A DNA stretch of 64,000 nt from Mytilisepta virgata (lineage: Eukaryota > Mollusca > Bivalvia > Mytilida > Mytilidae): NCBI GenBank assembly GCA_028015205.1, contig JAPWFG010000018.1:1178001-1242000 (forward strand), written 5' to 3'. Below, one piece after another: positions 35,795-49,500 of this stretch. The notes under the pieces are model-generated. The model was not told the origin of the DNA. It did not search any database and saw only the letters and a list, made by a program, of their open reading frames with translations. The position numbers and the translations under genes were made by a program. Numbering within the stretch: position 1 is the first letter of the stretch; every line of letters starts with the position of its first letter.

Positions 35795-37215
35795 ACTTGT
35801 GAATTCTGTATTCATGGATTTAGGTAGTATGTTAAATGTTTTAAAAAATCGGTATTTTTAGAAACCATTTGGTTTTGTTTGATGAGTAAACAACCAAATG
35901 GATAACAATAACATATCAATCAATCAAATCAACCCAATTGACAGAGTGCCGCACAAACAATAGCATAAAACACAACCATGAACACAACAGAGAGTCAGGA
36001 TAGTCTGACTTGGTACAGACACTGAATAGTGGTGGGGTTAAACCGGTTTTATGGGTACCCAAACCCCCTTTATCTATCTTGACACTCTGGTGTGTAAACC
36101 ACACTGTAAAAACCAATACAGTATGATTACCAACAAGGTGACCGCTTGCTGGAACTGAGTATACGTATTAGAGTGGATGGTACATAATTTAGATAGCAGG
36201 GCCAGAATGTACTCGTTGTAACTGTAAAACTAGCTAAGGCTCTCATAGCTGCAGTGGTGTAGTGGTTAGCACATCGGACTACGAAGCCAGAGGTCCCTGG
36301 TTCGATTCCCGTTCGGGATGAAAATTTCAGGGATCAAATTTGCGACGCCCCATCGACACCATTTGCGAGTATAGTCTCGATAAACGATGCTAGTCCATCG
36401 GATGGGGACGAAAAATGGCTGTCCCGTGTTAAGGGAGAGCACACCCTTAGCACCCTTAAGACTCCTCTGTAGATGTCGAAAAAGTGGAGAGGGATTAGTA
36501 TAAGTTGACACAACATGTTTCTCAATTCACTATAAATAAATAAGTTTAAACTAAATTTAAACTATAGCTGCAGATTGGATACTGTGGTTCTACTAAACGA
36601 AAAAATATGAAATAACACCTCGTCATAGAGTCTTATAGAAATGAGGTATTCTTTACTGTATTTTGACATTTCTTTGACTTTCCTGTACTGGCTGACAACA
36701 CTCAATATAAGGAAATTTGTTGATCCTGTCAGATTTCATTTTATGACTATTCATTTACTTTCAAGAAGAAAGCCATATCTCTTTTAAAATTAAACAGTGA
36801 AATAACGGATGTGGAGATAACTGTCAAGAAAATAACTTTGCGAATTGAACAGACAAAAATACGTGTAGTGGTCAATATACATAATTAGACAATTAAATTC
36901 TCTCCCTTTTGTCCTGAGGCTAAAAGGGAGACAAATTTATTATCTCCCTTACCTACATTGGTTAGGAAAATATAACTCAATATGGTTCCTCATTATTTTG
37001 TGTTTAGTGGTTACATTCTAATACCAGCTATATGATAACGTAACTATGTTTTTGGTTTTGAATTTTTCATTTTTCGTTTAAACAAGAGATATTCACTATT
37101 CGAAGGACATTATACATGTATCATGATATGAACAATCCGCGTCCATTTTGGAAAATATTTTTCAGCGAAAAGTCAGTTTTTTGATAGTGTTATATTTCCC
37201 ATTTTGTAAATTGTA
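35795..37215 (+). repeat. Direct duplication, copy 1 (with SINE)
   Basis: Matches 62575-63605 from 'tgtgaattctgtattcatgg' through 'gacagagtgccgcacaaaca', 'gtgaaataacggatgtggag' to 'gtcagttttttgatagtgtt'. Differences are a SINE (36255-36563), about 70 bp near 36150-36220 and a small hairpin insert near 36890-36960. The phrase 'gtcagg-tagtctgacttggtacag' is one I associate with mytilid repeats. Confidence 0.85.
36255..36563 (+). mobile_element. tRNA-derived SINE, family 2, with verified empty site
   Basis: Starts TGGTGTAGTGGTTAGCACAT, box B GGTTCGATTCC, then 'gggatgaaaatttcagggat'. Flanked by ATAGCTGCAG at 36245-36254 and 36564-36573; the paralogous site at 62997-63006 has a single ATAGCTGCAG. 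Confidence 0.92.
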
Positions 37216-38139
37216 AATTTCAAATTATATGTTAAGAAAGTACAACAAGATTGCTATCAACAGCCAATAAAATGAATGACAATACAGTGATACACTGGAC
37301 TAATCTCCTCTGAGACATTTCTGATATACTATAACAACATGTGGATGGCGTACATTTTGTACGTTTCCCTATTTTAATAGAGAGAAAAACTACCAGAAAA
37401 TTAATCGACCGATGCTGCTTTTTCTGTATCAGTTCTGTCATATGGAGACAAACAGGAATGAGAGCGTTCACAAAGTCCCACGGACAGTCGGACGGACATC
37501 ATCATTTCTATTTTCCCTCTGTCTTAGGGAACAATAATTGTTTCTAAGTTAAAATTTCAGCAAAATATAGTAGAGAAAATATACTGAATCGTATTTCATT
37601 ATCTAAATGTGTAAGATTCTGTAAATATATAACATGCTATTGGTATGATGCTATCTCTTTTATTCAATTCTTGTCACTGCATTGTACAACGATAATTATT
37701 AAATTCAATCTCTGAAATAGAAAAAAATTACGAATTTGTTAAACATAACTGGCTTCTTTGTATTTTAGTTCAACTTATTGATATACATGACAAAATATTA
37801 TTAATTTTGATTAATATTATACAAATTGAATTACATTGTAAATTATTTTGTGTGTGTGTGTGTAAATGATGATTTATACATAATTTTACTGTGCAAATGG
37901 GTACCTTATGAAAATTATTTTATTGAAAAATAAAAAAAATAAAAAGACGGATTGCAGAATATTAATTGCAAGAGAAATGTAACGGCTAAATCATTATCGG
38001 ATACAAATATGACATCTTATATGAACAAAATTTGTCCTATTAAAATATAGTAAACGCTCTTCGTAGAAAAACAAATTTTACATTGTAACATTGGGGGTTG
38101 GGGCAGTGGGGGGGTTAGATTTGTAAATGAAGCATACTT
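37216..38139. other. No gene seen
   Basis: AT-rich intergenic sequence with a short TG run near 37850. Confidence 0.45.
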
Positions 38140-38145
38140 TTTATT
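38140..38145 (-). terminator. Poly(A) signal AATAAA of the cysteine-rich gene
   Basis: AATAAA on the minus strand about 34 nt past the stop codon at 38179. Confidence 0.6.
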
Positions 38146-38178
38146 ACATTATCCTGGCGGCACTGTTGTTCATGATGG

Positions 38179-38613
38179 TCATGGTATTGCTGTTGCTGGT
38201 GGCGATGTTGACCCTGGTGGCGCTGATGTAAATGGTGGCGGCGTTGTTGACCCTGGTGGCGCTGATGTAAATGGTGGCGGCGTTGTTGACCCTGGTGGCG
38301 CTGATGTAAATGGTGGCGGCGTTGTTGACCCTGGTGGCGCTGTTGTTGCAGGTAGCGGAAGGCAACACCTTGATTTCCGACAACACTTGCCGTATTCGAA
38401 GTAGGACGAAGGACAAGTTTCCTCTATAGAAACACATATTCCATCTCTGTCAACACATTTTCTACCTTCTGAACACTGTATAACTAAACGACAGTTTAAA
38501 AAGTAAATGAGCACAACAAAATATTCTTATTTCTTACCATTAAAAACTAATTAATAAACAATTATATGTATTTCTATGTCACACATCATGTAAAAACAGT
38601 TTCTTAAATCATC

Positions 38614-38648
<35 letters not shown>

Positions 38649-39738
38649 GGAAATGGTCAAACCAGAAACATCAGCAATATTCATGCCCAAGATTTTTATT
38701 GCGCTGAGACTAGCGTTACATTACATGTACAGGGTCTTGAATCCAAAATTGTCACAGAGAAAACAAAAGCTTAATTAATGGCTTACCCATCCCACATATA
38801 TTCCTTGTTCCTTCGTTCGGAACATACATATATTCAATCACGTCACAATAGACTATGCAATTTGGCCAATTTCTTATCGGTTACAAATATATGTGATACT
38901 GTTTATGTTATAAAGCTAACGTTCGGAGAAACATCGAAAATTAAATTTGTTTCTTTAATCAAAGAGATATTTATTCAATTTAAACACGTTTAGCATGTGT
39001 ACAATTCATAAAATGTTATAACACAGGAAAGGGGTTAAAAAACTAGGCTATTGACACGGAGGAAATGTTTTGTCAAAATTTTAGAAAACGAAGGAACTTT
39101 AAGCTAATGTTAAAGTAACTATAGAAACAGTTGTAAAATAAATGCATATATATATAAAAAAAAATAGAAAATTGAGCTGAGTTGAAACCAAAGTTTACAG
39201 ATTTCAAATTAATCAGCTGAACAAATTTAACACGCCTATGGAAAAATGTGTCAAAGCAGGATATACGACTACGGGGGGAATTACACCCCAGGGACTAACA
39301 TTCCACCAACAGCGATATCCTTTCACTGGAAGTAAAATAAACTCCAAAATTAAATTCTGGCCAACAATGCACACTTCTGTATTCTTCATTGGAAAACCCC
39401 ACTATCAGTAGTATAAACAAACGAGCCTAAACATATTAGACGAAATCTCAGATTTGGAATATTCACATGATTAAATAGGATATCCAAAACATAGGTGAAA
39501 TTTAAGGAAAAATGTTTATTTTATTTTAGTTGAATTCAGCTATATTAGTAGTGCGAAGTCCTATTCCATTTGAAATGACAGTAGAGAGCATACGTATAAA
39601 AGGCAATTTTACTTTTAAGAATGTAAATTTATGTACATGTATTTAGTTTTGTAGTTTTTAAAAGAATAAAAGAAGACATTCCTTACCAGCTAGGCAGAAA
39701 AACAAAACTGCTACAGCGATTATTGTTTTAAACGACAT
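38179..39738 (-). CDS. Secreted 8-cysteine peptide with Pro/Thr-rich repeat tail
   Basis: Two exons on the minus strand: 39687-39738 (52 nt) and 38179-38483 (305 nt), joined across a 1203-bp GT-AG intron in phase 1, giving 118 residues. Exon 1 is a signal peptide (MSFKTIIAVAVLFFCLA). Residues 21-58 hold eight Cys spaced C-x5-C-x6-C-x6-C-x9-CC-x4-CC. Residues 59-118 are a mucin-like tail with three identical 13-residue units (STTPPPFTSAPPG) and no Cys. A TATAAAAG box and an AATAAA signal frame the gene. The CC...CC ending resembles mussel cysteine-rich peptide families (MgCRP-like) and other secreted knotted peptides, but the spacing does not match one I can name. Extracellular location is expected; function (defence, matrix or mucus) is unknown. 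The signal exon, phase and promoter together make this a credible gene. Confidence 0.8.
38211..38327 (-). repeat. Perfect 39-bp minisatellite within the coding exon, three copies
   Basis: Three identical 39-bp units plus a partial fourth encode the STTPPPFTSAPPG tail. GC-rich against the AT-rich surroundings. 39 bp keeps the frame, so copy number can vary without breaking the protein. Confidence 0.95.
38484..39686 (-). other. Intron of the cysteine-rich gene
   Basis: Donor CTG|gtaagg, acceptor gtcgtttag|TTAT. Contains a poly-A run of about 35 at 38613-38647 and nothing else recognised. Confidence 0.7.
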
Positions 39739-39838
39739 CTTCTTTCAAAGCGTCCTGGTGTTTTGAAATCTTGTTAAAATATGATCCTTGTGTTTGATAA
39801 GCTTGTATGAATCTGACATACAATGTAAAGGATGACTT

Positions 39839-39846
39839 CTTTTATA
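39839..39846 (-). promoter_or_regulatory. TATA box (TATAAAAG) of the cysteine-rich gene
   Basis: About 100 bp upstream of the ATG on the minus strand, predicting a 5' UTR of about 70-80 nt. Confidence 0.6.
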
Positions 39847-40156
39847 TGATAGAAACGTTAAATTAAAAAAGAAACACGTTACATGTAGGCAGGACATTTA
39901 TGAAAAACAATTTTTTTGTGGAAAATGTCAAGGTATAAGGTTAAAATCGATACGACAATGAGTGTGAAGAGAAAGCTCAGTACAAACCGAGTTCTTAATG
40001 ACTCAAATAAACATAAATGTGAAAAGTTTAAAAAAAACAAATATCTGAAACAAAACTTCTTGGTCCATTAAAAAGGTACATACATAAGAAACATAAATCA
40101 GTAAGCATCTATCCTGTCTTTTGTAATATGTGATAATTAAAAATAATATATGATTG

Positions 40157-40305
40157 AACAGATATATCATGTTAAGGAGGGGTATTTGCGAAAAATACCA
40201 GTCGAGAGAATGTTAAATTTCGCAAGCCGTAAGGCGAGGGAAATTCATTCTCAAGACTGGTATTTTTCGCAAATACCCCTCAAGAACATGCTATATCTGT
40301 TTAAT
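40157..40305. repeat. Foldback, about 150 bp
   Basis: 'aggggtatttgcgaaaaata' and 'ccagtc' at the left are mirrored by 'gactggtatttttcgcaaat' and 'acccct' on the right. The outer 'aacagatata.catgtt' also pairs, and the loop is again partly self-complementary (GAGAATG/CATTCTC). Confidence 0.85.
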
Positions 40306-40892
40306 TACACCGAATGTTAACGTACAAAACGCATTGATGTTCGTGACATTACAAGCGTCCAGTCGGATAGAGTATTTTTTGGCAAATACCACGACAGAGA
40401 GGGTAAAAAAGGCATATACCTTTTTGCATATACCCCGGCGCTGTTTAAAAATGAACGATATTCATTTGATAAAAGTAAATTGGTGAAAAATACACTGGCT
40501 ATCAACCAATCAAAACCCAGGATTCTTACATAAGGTGTAATTAGATTTAAAATACACTTTTCAGAAATTATTTTACTAGCTTTTATGATGATACCATAAA
40601 ATGTAACCAGATATCTTATATTTGTAAAAATTTGTTTATCCACAAAGTGACATTTAAACCTATCATTTGCACTTTTCAGAGTAAAAGGGGTAGAATAAAC
40701 TTTAGTCGTATTAGGTCAATGACATAATAAAGTCTACTGGACAGGTACTTATTTACATGAAGAGCGCGAGGAGCGTAGTGAATGTGACAGATGACGTCGT
40801 GGCGTATCCCGCGTTTTCACTGTCGTTGAATTTCAACTTCAAACGTAATTTTAAGGCATTTTACGTATCTAAAGGGGATTGCAGGATAAAGA

Positions 40893-41038
40893 CAATACAA
40901 AGTCGTTGTCGGAAAATATAAAATTTATTTGGGCTCGCTGCGAAACATGGGGAAAAGGCCCACTACAGCTCGCCTTTTCTCATGTTTCTAAAGCTCGCCC
41001 AAATAAATTTTATATTTTCCAACAATGGCTATGTATTG
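40893..41038. repeat. Foldback, about 146 bp
   Basis: Arms 40893-40935 and 40996-41038 ('aaaatataaaatttatttgg' and its complement), with a second inner stem (GAAACATG...CATGTTTC). Confidence 0.85.
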
Positions 41039-43216
41039 TATATATACCAGTGTCCTGCTAACGCCCTAATGAGTATATGCACTACATACATATCTTATAG
41101 TTTTATACATTGCTTTTTTGTTAAATGTTTCACTTATATCTGTGTTAATATATGTTTTTGTTTCTGTAATTTATTCTTGGTTATCAAGTGTTTCTTCTTG
41201 AATTCATATTTTTTATATTCGACTTTTCAACGTTTTGCTTCGTTGTTCTTTGTATTCCATATCTAATATTGGTAAATGTACGCTATGTCGATGAGCACGG
41301 TGAAACTATCTTTGCGATATGATTATCAAAACTATACATAAGAAGCATTAGTATTAATAAATAATATTATTATACCTCATATGAATTATTATATGTAAAA
41401 CTAAATCTCATTGGTTATTGCGATCATGTGATCGACAAGAATAAATCTTCATATTTTCCATCAAATTCAAACCATATTCCACCCCAGGCCTTCGGAAATC
41501 TCGCTACTTTTCCAGTGTTGATATCCGTAAATGGAATTGACACAAACTAAATATCAAGTTCGATAGAAAAAAGCATGTTCTTTATTGTATTTCCAATACA
41601 ATGCGTTGATTCGTTATAATAAAAAAAGCTCCAAAGTGGAAAACTGTCCTCTAAATATATTGGTAAAAAATCATGTGATTTACACATTGAAAATCAAAAT
41701 ATCTTTGGTTTTATTCAGTATAATAAAACATTTATAGCATGGTAGTGGGAGAAATAAATAACAATCCAAAGATACTAATATTAGATACTGTAAATTTATA
41801 CTATGCTGTATACAACGCATTTCAAGGAGTTACCTCTCATCAGCAGCATTAAAACCGAAACATTTGGAAGACCAAAAACCAAACTTATATTTAACAAGAA
41901 GTACTCAACCAAAAATACCGAAATAGGAAGCCAAATTTCAGCTAAGGAGATCTAGGGTAACATACAAGAATTACCTCCAGACCTACCGAGATTTTAACAT
42001 ATGTTGGACAGATGTCAAAAGTAATTAGTTGTGTTATCTCACCATAACAGTGAAAAAGTGATGACCATAAAGCATGGGTCAGAGGGTAAAAAGTAAAATG
42101 TTAACAATATTAAGAAAAAGTTTTATTTTGGAAACGCTTATAAATTCGCCGTTGCCGCCAACAAACAGTGTATAATTCTATAAGCCGGTTTTTTTTTATC
42201 CTTGTGATTTTCTGATCTTTGTTGTTGTTTTCTTCAGTGAATTGAAGATAACTGATTTAATTGTTGACTTATCCTGTCAAAGAAGTAGGGCCATTTTGGC
42301 CTGTATTTATTTCACGTCTAGGGGCATTTTCAAAGAGTCGCCTCTAGCCTTTCAAAAGTATACGAACCCATTCTCAATCATGAATTGATGCATGGATAAT
42401 AATTATTATAAACCAATATTTGGTATACATCTGTACTTTGTTTTATGAGCATTAGTAGAATGAAGTCTATTTCACTAATAAAACTCTACAGGTATGAGTA
42501 GTGTGCTTTTGGGGATTGTTCAGGTGTAATGCAAGGGAATGTAAACTTCAAGGGGTGTAATCAGTGAGGTCAGGCATCATTCCTGTCATGACACACGTGA
42601 CGTCAATGGAATGTTAGGTATGCAATTCAATGGAATGTAAAGCTATGAAACGCTCGACATGACCATAGCATCTGAATAAGTTCACCATGGAGCCAGACAC
42701 AGCTCCACCATGTTTTGTTAGATTTTCTAGTATTAGATCTAGCATCTTTACAGAAACTATGATTTTCATCTGGACATGATAAAATGAACGGGAATCTGTA
42801 TCATGTTATCTCTGATATGTACGTACGACACCGGCTTTGACCAGTGCTTTGTATGAAAGGGATCCAGTGTATAACAGAGGGTGTATTCCAACATTCAATA
42901 GTACAGACTTTCTATGGAACACCACTTCATGTATCCAAGCATTTGAGTTACCAGATAATGAATTATATATAAGGGTCTGCAGATACCAAGCTTCAGTAAT
43001 ACTGAACATCAAAGGGTTTTACAAAGGACGCCATACCAGATATTCTTCAGAATGCCATATACAAGTCTGTAGAAAGTGCACTGAGCCAACATTTATGATT
43101 ATACAGAATAAATGAATTCACCTCTTTTATTTTGTCTAATTGATATTTTCCCAGGAGGGAAGCAGAACTTAATTGAAGGTTATGGTTTTGCTAATTATTT
43201 GTAAAACTTTCCCCGG
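41039..43216. other. No gene seen
   Basis: AT-rich. A 92-codon plus-strand frame at 42837-43115 is unrecognised; its reverse frame is also open over part of the length, so no coding strand can be chosen. Confidence 0.35.
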
Positions 43217-43453
43217 ACACGATTAATTACCTTTTTCAAGTTTTTGTAAGGACAAAGAAACCACAAACTTACTCACGAAACCCAAACTTCTTTTCAATAC
43301 AGATGACAACTGTAGTAATTAAGTTAACTGGATGTAGATGTGAAATATATTTTCATGACTGTAAGACACAATTAATTATCTTTCCAAATTTTTTCCATGA
43401 CAAAGACACCTTCAGTTTGCCCAGGAAACCCAAACTTTTTTCTATACAGATGA
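43217..43453 (+). repeat. Diverged tandem duplication of about 149 bp
   Basis: 'attaattacctttttcaagt' (43220s) and 'attaattatctttccaaatt' (43370s) start two related blocks that both end 'tacagatgac'. Confidence 0.6.
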
Positions 43454-43514
43454 CGCCTTGCATAATTAAAAGTTATTTTTCTATCAAAGTAAATTGCAAC
43501 TGTATTTACATGAC

Positions 43515-46500
43515 TTCTTTTTTCAAAAGACAAGTAAATGATACATAAAAATACACAGCAGGTTAGAAACCAATGTCATTAAATCCAAAGGTTATTAACT
43601 TGGGTGACATACTGTATGCACTTAATACCAAACAGCAACAGATGGGTATGTTTGTGGAGTGATTAACCTGTGAAATAAATGCAGACATTCAAATAACAAA
43701 TTTTATTTTCATTCAATAAAACCAGTGTAAAGTTACAACAATTATTTAAGTAACATGCAAAAGTATATGATAATAATAATAATAAAAAAAAATGGAATAT
43801 GACAAAAGATGTCAAATGAGAATTTACTACTCAAATTATTACTGTGCGGATAATTTGGAAAACAAAATCTTAAGAAGTCTTTGATGTGAAATTTTTTGCA
43901 CAACTTGTCAAAAAATTTAAGCTGTAAAATGGAAAATTTGAATAAAAACTTTATAAAATCAAGAAATTTACATCTAATATGTTAAACATCATTCAGCAAC
44001 CCAGAACTTGAACATTAGAAGAAACCAATCAAGAAATTTACAAAGATAGCTTTGGTAATTTTGTAGATAGAATGACTAGCATCAAATATAAACTGTAAAA
44101 TGTTAACCTGGAATGTGTTAAAAAGACAGACAAATTAGTATGTTTTGTTTGACTGCTAATGAAATGCAGATGATGAGAGTTGAATGATTTTTGTAAAACA
44201 AATAACTAAACTACACTATTCTATTATAAAACAAATCAAAACAAATCACTACCTAACAAAATGCCTAATGTCATTCAACAAAACCAGTATAGTAACAGTG
44301 TAAAAAAATAACGGGTATACAACTGAGATACATGTGTTTTGAATGTGTAACAATACTGATATACATGATATATATTAATACAAAATTATTTGACACATAT
44401 GGGTTTTTGGAAAATGTATGAGTTACTGTTTAGAAAAATGAAAAATGAAAATGAGGTGAAAGTTGAATGATATAAAAAATGATGTAAACTATCCTTACAA
44501 GAGAAAATCACAGATATACAAATCATTAATACTGTAATGCAAAAGCATTCAACAACAAACATGACAAACACTATAAAGTTATAATAAAACACGTTTTAAT
44601 ATATTAAACATTTAAAAGTGTACATTTGTATAAAATCAGCACCTTTTATGACATGTATGAGCAAAAGACAATTTAATGCCAGATTCATGTATTGTGAAAA
44701 AGAACTTTGGTTCAATGGCGTTAAAAACATTTTTTTCAAAAGACATGTAAATGATACATAAAAAATACACAGCAGGTTAGAAACTTATGTCATTAAATCT
44801 AAAGGTTATTGACTTGGCAGACATATTTTAAGTAGATTACTTCAAAACTTAATTACTTCCAAACAGCAACAGATGCGTATGTTTTTGGAGTGATTAACCT
44901 GTGAAATAAATGCAGACATTCAAATAACAAATTTTATTTTCATTCAATAAAGCCAGTGTAAAGTTACAACAATTATTTTAGTAACATGTAAAAGTATATG
45001 ATAATAATAATAATAAAAAAAAACGGAATATGACAAAAGATGTCAAATGAAAATTTACTGCTCAAATTACTGCTGTGCGGATAATTTGGAAAAACAAATC
45101 TTAAGAAGACTTTGATGTGAAATGTTCTGCACAACTTGTCAAAAAATGTAAGCTGTAAAATGGAAAATTTGAATAAAAACTTTATAAAATCAAGAAATTT
45201 ACATCTAATATGTTAAACATCATTCAACAACCCAGCACTTGAACATTAGAAGAAACCAATCAAGAAATTTACAAAGATAGCTTTGGTAATTTTGTAGATA
45301 GAATGACTAGCATCAAATATAAACTATAAAATGTTAACCTGGAATGTGTTAAAAAGACAGATAAATTAGTATGTTTTGTTTGACTGCTAATGAAATGGAG
45401 ATGATGAGAGTTGAATGATTTTTGTAAAACAAATAACTAAACTACACTATTCTATCATAAAACAAATTACTACCTAACAAAATGCCTAATGTCATTCAAC
45501 AAAACCAGTATAGTAACAGTGTAAAAAAAATAACGGGTATACAACTGAGATACATGTGTTTTGAATGTGTAACAATACTGATATACATGATATATATTAA
45601 TATAAAATTATTTGACACATATGGGTTTTTGGAAAATGTATGAATTACTGTTTAGAAAAATGAAAAATGAAAATGAGGTGAAAGTTGAATGATATAAAAA
45701 ATGATGTAAACTATCATTACAAGAGAAAATCACAGATATACAAATCATTAATACTGTAATGCAAAAGCATTCAACAACAAACATGACAAACACTATAAAG
45801 TTATAATAAAACACGTTTTAATATATTAAACATTTAAAAGTGTACATTTGTATAAAATCAGCACCTTTTATGACATGTATGAGCAAAAAACAATTTAATG
45901 CCAGATTCATGTATTGTGAAAAAGAACTTTGGTTCAATGGCGTTAAAAACATTTTTTTCAAAAGACATGTAAATGATACATAAAAAATACACAGCAGGTT
46001 AGAAACTTATGTCATTAAATCTAAAGGTTATTGACTTGGCAGACATATTTTATGTAGATTACTTCAAAACTTAATTACTTCCAAACAGCAACAGATACGT
46101 ATGTTTTTGGAGCGATTAACCTGTGAAATAAATGCAGACATTCAAATAACAAATTTTATTTTCATTCAATAAAGCCAGTGTAAAGTTACAACAATTATTT
46201 CAGTAACATGTAAAAGTATATGATAATAATAATAAAAAAAAACGGAATATAACAAAAGATGTCAAATGAAAATTTACTACTCAAATTACTACTGTGCGGA
46301 TAATTTGGAAAAACAAATCTTAAGAAGACTTTGATGTGAAATGTTCTGCACAACTTGTCAAAAAATTTAAGCCGTAAAATGGAAAATTTGAATAAAAAAT
46401 TTATAAAATCAAGAAATTTACATCTAATATGTTAAACATCATTCAACAACCCAGCACTTGAACATTAGAAGAAACCAATCAAGAAATTTACAAAGATAGC

Positions 46501-49500
46501 TTTGGTAATTTTGCAGATAGAATGATTAGCATCAAATATAAACTGTAAAATGTTAACCTGGAATGTGTTAAAAAGACAGATAAATTAGTATGTTTTGTTT
46601 GACTGCTAATGAAATGGAGATGATGAGAGTTGAATGATTTTTGTAAAACAAATAACTAAAATACACTATTCTATCATAAAACAAATCAAAACAAATCACT
46701 ATCTAACAAAATGCCTAATGTCATTCAACAAAACCAGTATAGTAACAGTGTAAAAAAAATAACGGGTATACAACTGAGATACATGTGTTTTGAATGTGTA
46801 ACAATACTGATATACATGATATATATTAATACAAAATTATTTGACACATATGGGTTTTGGAAAATGTATGAATTACTGTTTAGAAAAATGAAAAATGAAA
46901 ATGAGGTGAAAGTTGAATGATATAAAAAATGATGTAAACTATCATTACAAGAGAAAATCACAGATATACAAATCATTAATACTGTAATGTAAAAGCATTC
47001 AACAACAAATACTATAAAGGGTGTGTTCCCATTTCGCCTTAGCTGTGAATTCCAGGTAAAAAAGGTAAAAAAATACTAAAGGCGATATGGGAATTGTACT
47101 AAGGCGAAATGTGAATTTAGATGAAAAAATTAAATAAACAAATTAAACCTCTGTGTTTTTATAACAATATAAACGACATGTAATTAGGGATTTTTTTTCT
47201 CTTGGATTATTATTTTAATATTTATTTATAAAAAAATACTTTTTATGATTTAAAAAATTGTGAAATCAGAAAAAAAATCTACAATAAACATTAGTCAGTA
47301 GGAAAGTTGCTTCTTTTATGCTTTATTTAATAAAAGTTTCAATTGTATGAATTTTATCCAATTAGAAAATTCTTAATAATTCAATTCTCCTTTACATTGT
47401 GCAACACAAAAAGTACACTATGATTTAACTTCTTCAAGCTTGGTCCAAATTAATTTACCAATGATTAGTAAGCTTTGTCTACATAACTACTGAATCAAAC
47501 TCAGCAATTGGCTTGGGATAACTCTATGGCTTGCACAATTCTTTATAATTAATAATGATGATTGATTTGTTATGATAGTTTCATATTTGTCTTTATTTAT
47601 TCATTAAAATATGAAATATCCATATCCAATTTGTCATCTCTAATAAAACTTTATTTACAAAATATAACACATGAGTAAAAAAAAATACAATTTCAGAAAA
47701 AAAAAGAGCAACTGTAAAAAAATATTTAAAAAGTGGGACACAAAAAAAATATCTTTTAAATAGTATTTCATGGTAGAATTTGACATCAAAATAACAAATA
47801 TCAACTAATTGCAATACAAACAAAACAAAACTTAATTACATTGTTTACAGAAGCTCCCATTTCGCCTTATTTAATTCTTGTGTACCTGAAATTTTTTACT
47901 AAGGCAAACTGGGATTAATTTTATATAATTATTTTGACAGCTAAGGCGAAATGAGAATAAGCCCTATAAAGTTATAATAAAACACGTTTTAATATCTGAA
48001 ACATTTAAAAGTGTACATTTGTATAAAATCAGCACCTTTTATGAGCAAAAGACAATTTAATGCCAGATTCATGTATTGTGAAAAAGAACTTTGGGTCAAT
48101 GGCGTTAAAAACATTTTTTTCAAAAGACATGTAAATGATACATAAAAATACACAGCAGGTTAGAAATTTATGTCATTAAATCTAAAGGTTATTGACTTGG
48201 CAGACATATTTTATGTAGATTACTTCAAAACTTAATTACTTCATACCAAACAGCAAGAGATGCGTATGTTTTTAGAGTGATTAACCTGTGAAATAAATGG
48301 AGACATTCAAATAACAAATTTTATTTTCATTCAATAAAGCAAGCATAAAGTTACAACAATTATTTTAGTAACATGTAAAAGTATATGATAATAATAAAAA
48401 AAAAAAAAAAAAAAAAAAAAAACGGAATATGACAAAAGATGTCAAATGAAAATTTACTACTCAAATTATTACTGTGCGGATAATTTGGAAAAACAAATCT
48501 TAAGAAGACTTTGATGTGAAATGTTTTGCACAACTTGTCAAAAAATGTAAGCTGTAAAATGGAAAATTTGAATGAAAACTTTATAAAATCAAGAAATTTA
48601 CATCTAATATGTTAAACATCATTCAACAACCCAGCACTTGAACATTAGAAGAAACCAATCAAGAAATTTACAAAGATAGCTTTGGTAATTTTGTAGATAG
48701 AATGACTAGCATCAAATATAAACTATAAAATGTTAACCTGGAATGTGTTAAAAAGACAGATAAATTAGTATGTTATGTTTGACTGCTAATGAAATGGAGA
48801 TGATGAGAGTTGAATGATTTTTGTAAAACAAATAACTAAACTACACTATTCTATCATAAAACAAATCAAAACAAATCACTATCTAACAAAATGCCTAATG
48901 TCATTCAACAAAACCAGTATAGTAACAGTGTAAAAAAAATAACGGGTATACAACTGAGATACATGTGTTTTGAATGTGTAACAATACTGACAAACATGAT
49001 ATATATTAATATAAAATTATTTGACACATATGGGTTTTTGGAAAATGTATGAATTACTGTTTAGAAAAATGAAAAATGAAAATGAAGTGAAAGTTGAATG
49101 ATATAAAAAATGATGTAAACTATCATTACAAGAGAAAATCACAGATTTACAAATCATTAATACTGTAATGCAAAAGCATTCAACAACAAACATGACAAAC
49201 ACTATAAAGTTATAATAAAACACGTTTTAATATATTAAACATTTAAAAGTGTACATTTGTATAAAATCAGCACCTTTTATGACATGTATGAGCAAAAGAC
49301 AATTTAATGCCAGATTCATGTATTGTGAAAAAGAACTTTGGTTCAATGGCGTTAAAAACGTTTTTTTCAAAAGACATGTAAATGATACATAAAAAATACA
49401 CAGCAGGTTAGAAACTTATGTCATTAAATCTAAAGGTTATTGACTTGGCAGACTTATTTTATGTAGATTACTTCAAACTGAATTACTTCCAAACAGCAAC

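Noticed and set aside
36255..36330. Possible functional tRNA gene (box A and box B present)
   Set aside because: No proper cloverleaf or acceptor stem, and the SINE body and target duplications follow. The same holds for 32872, 26016 and 18960-19123.
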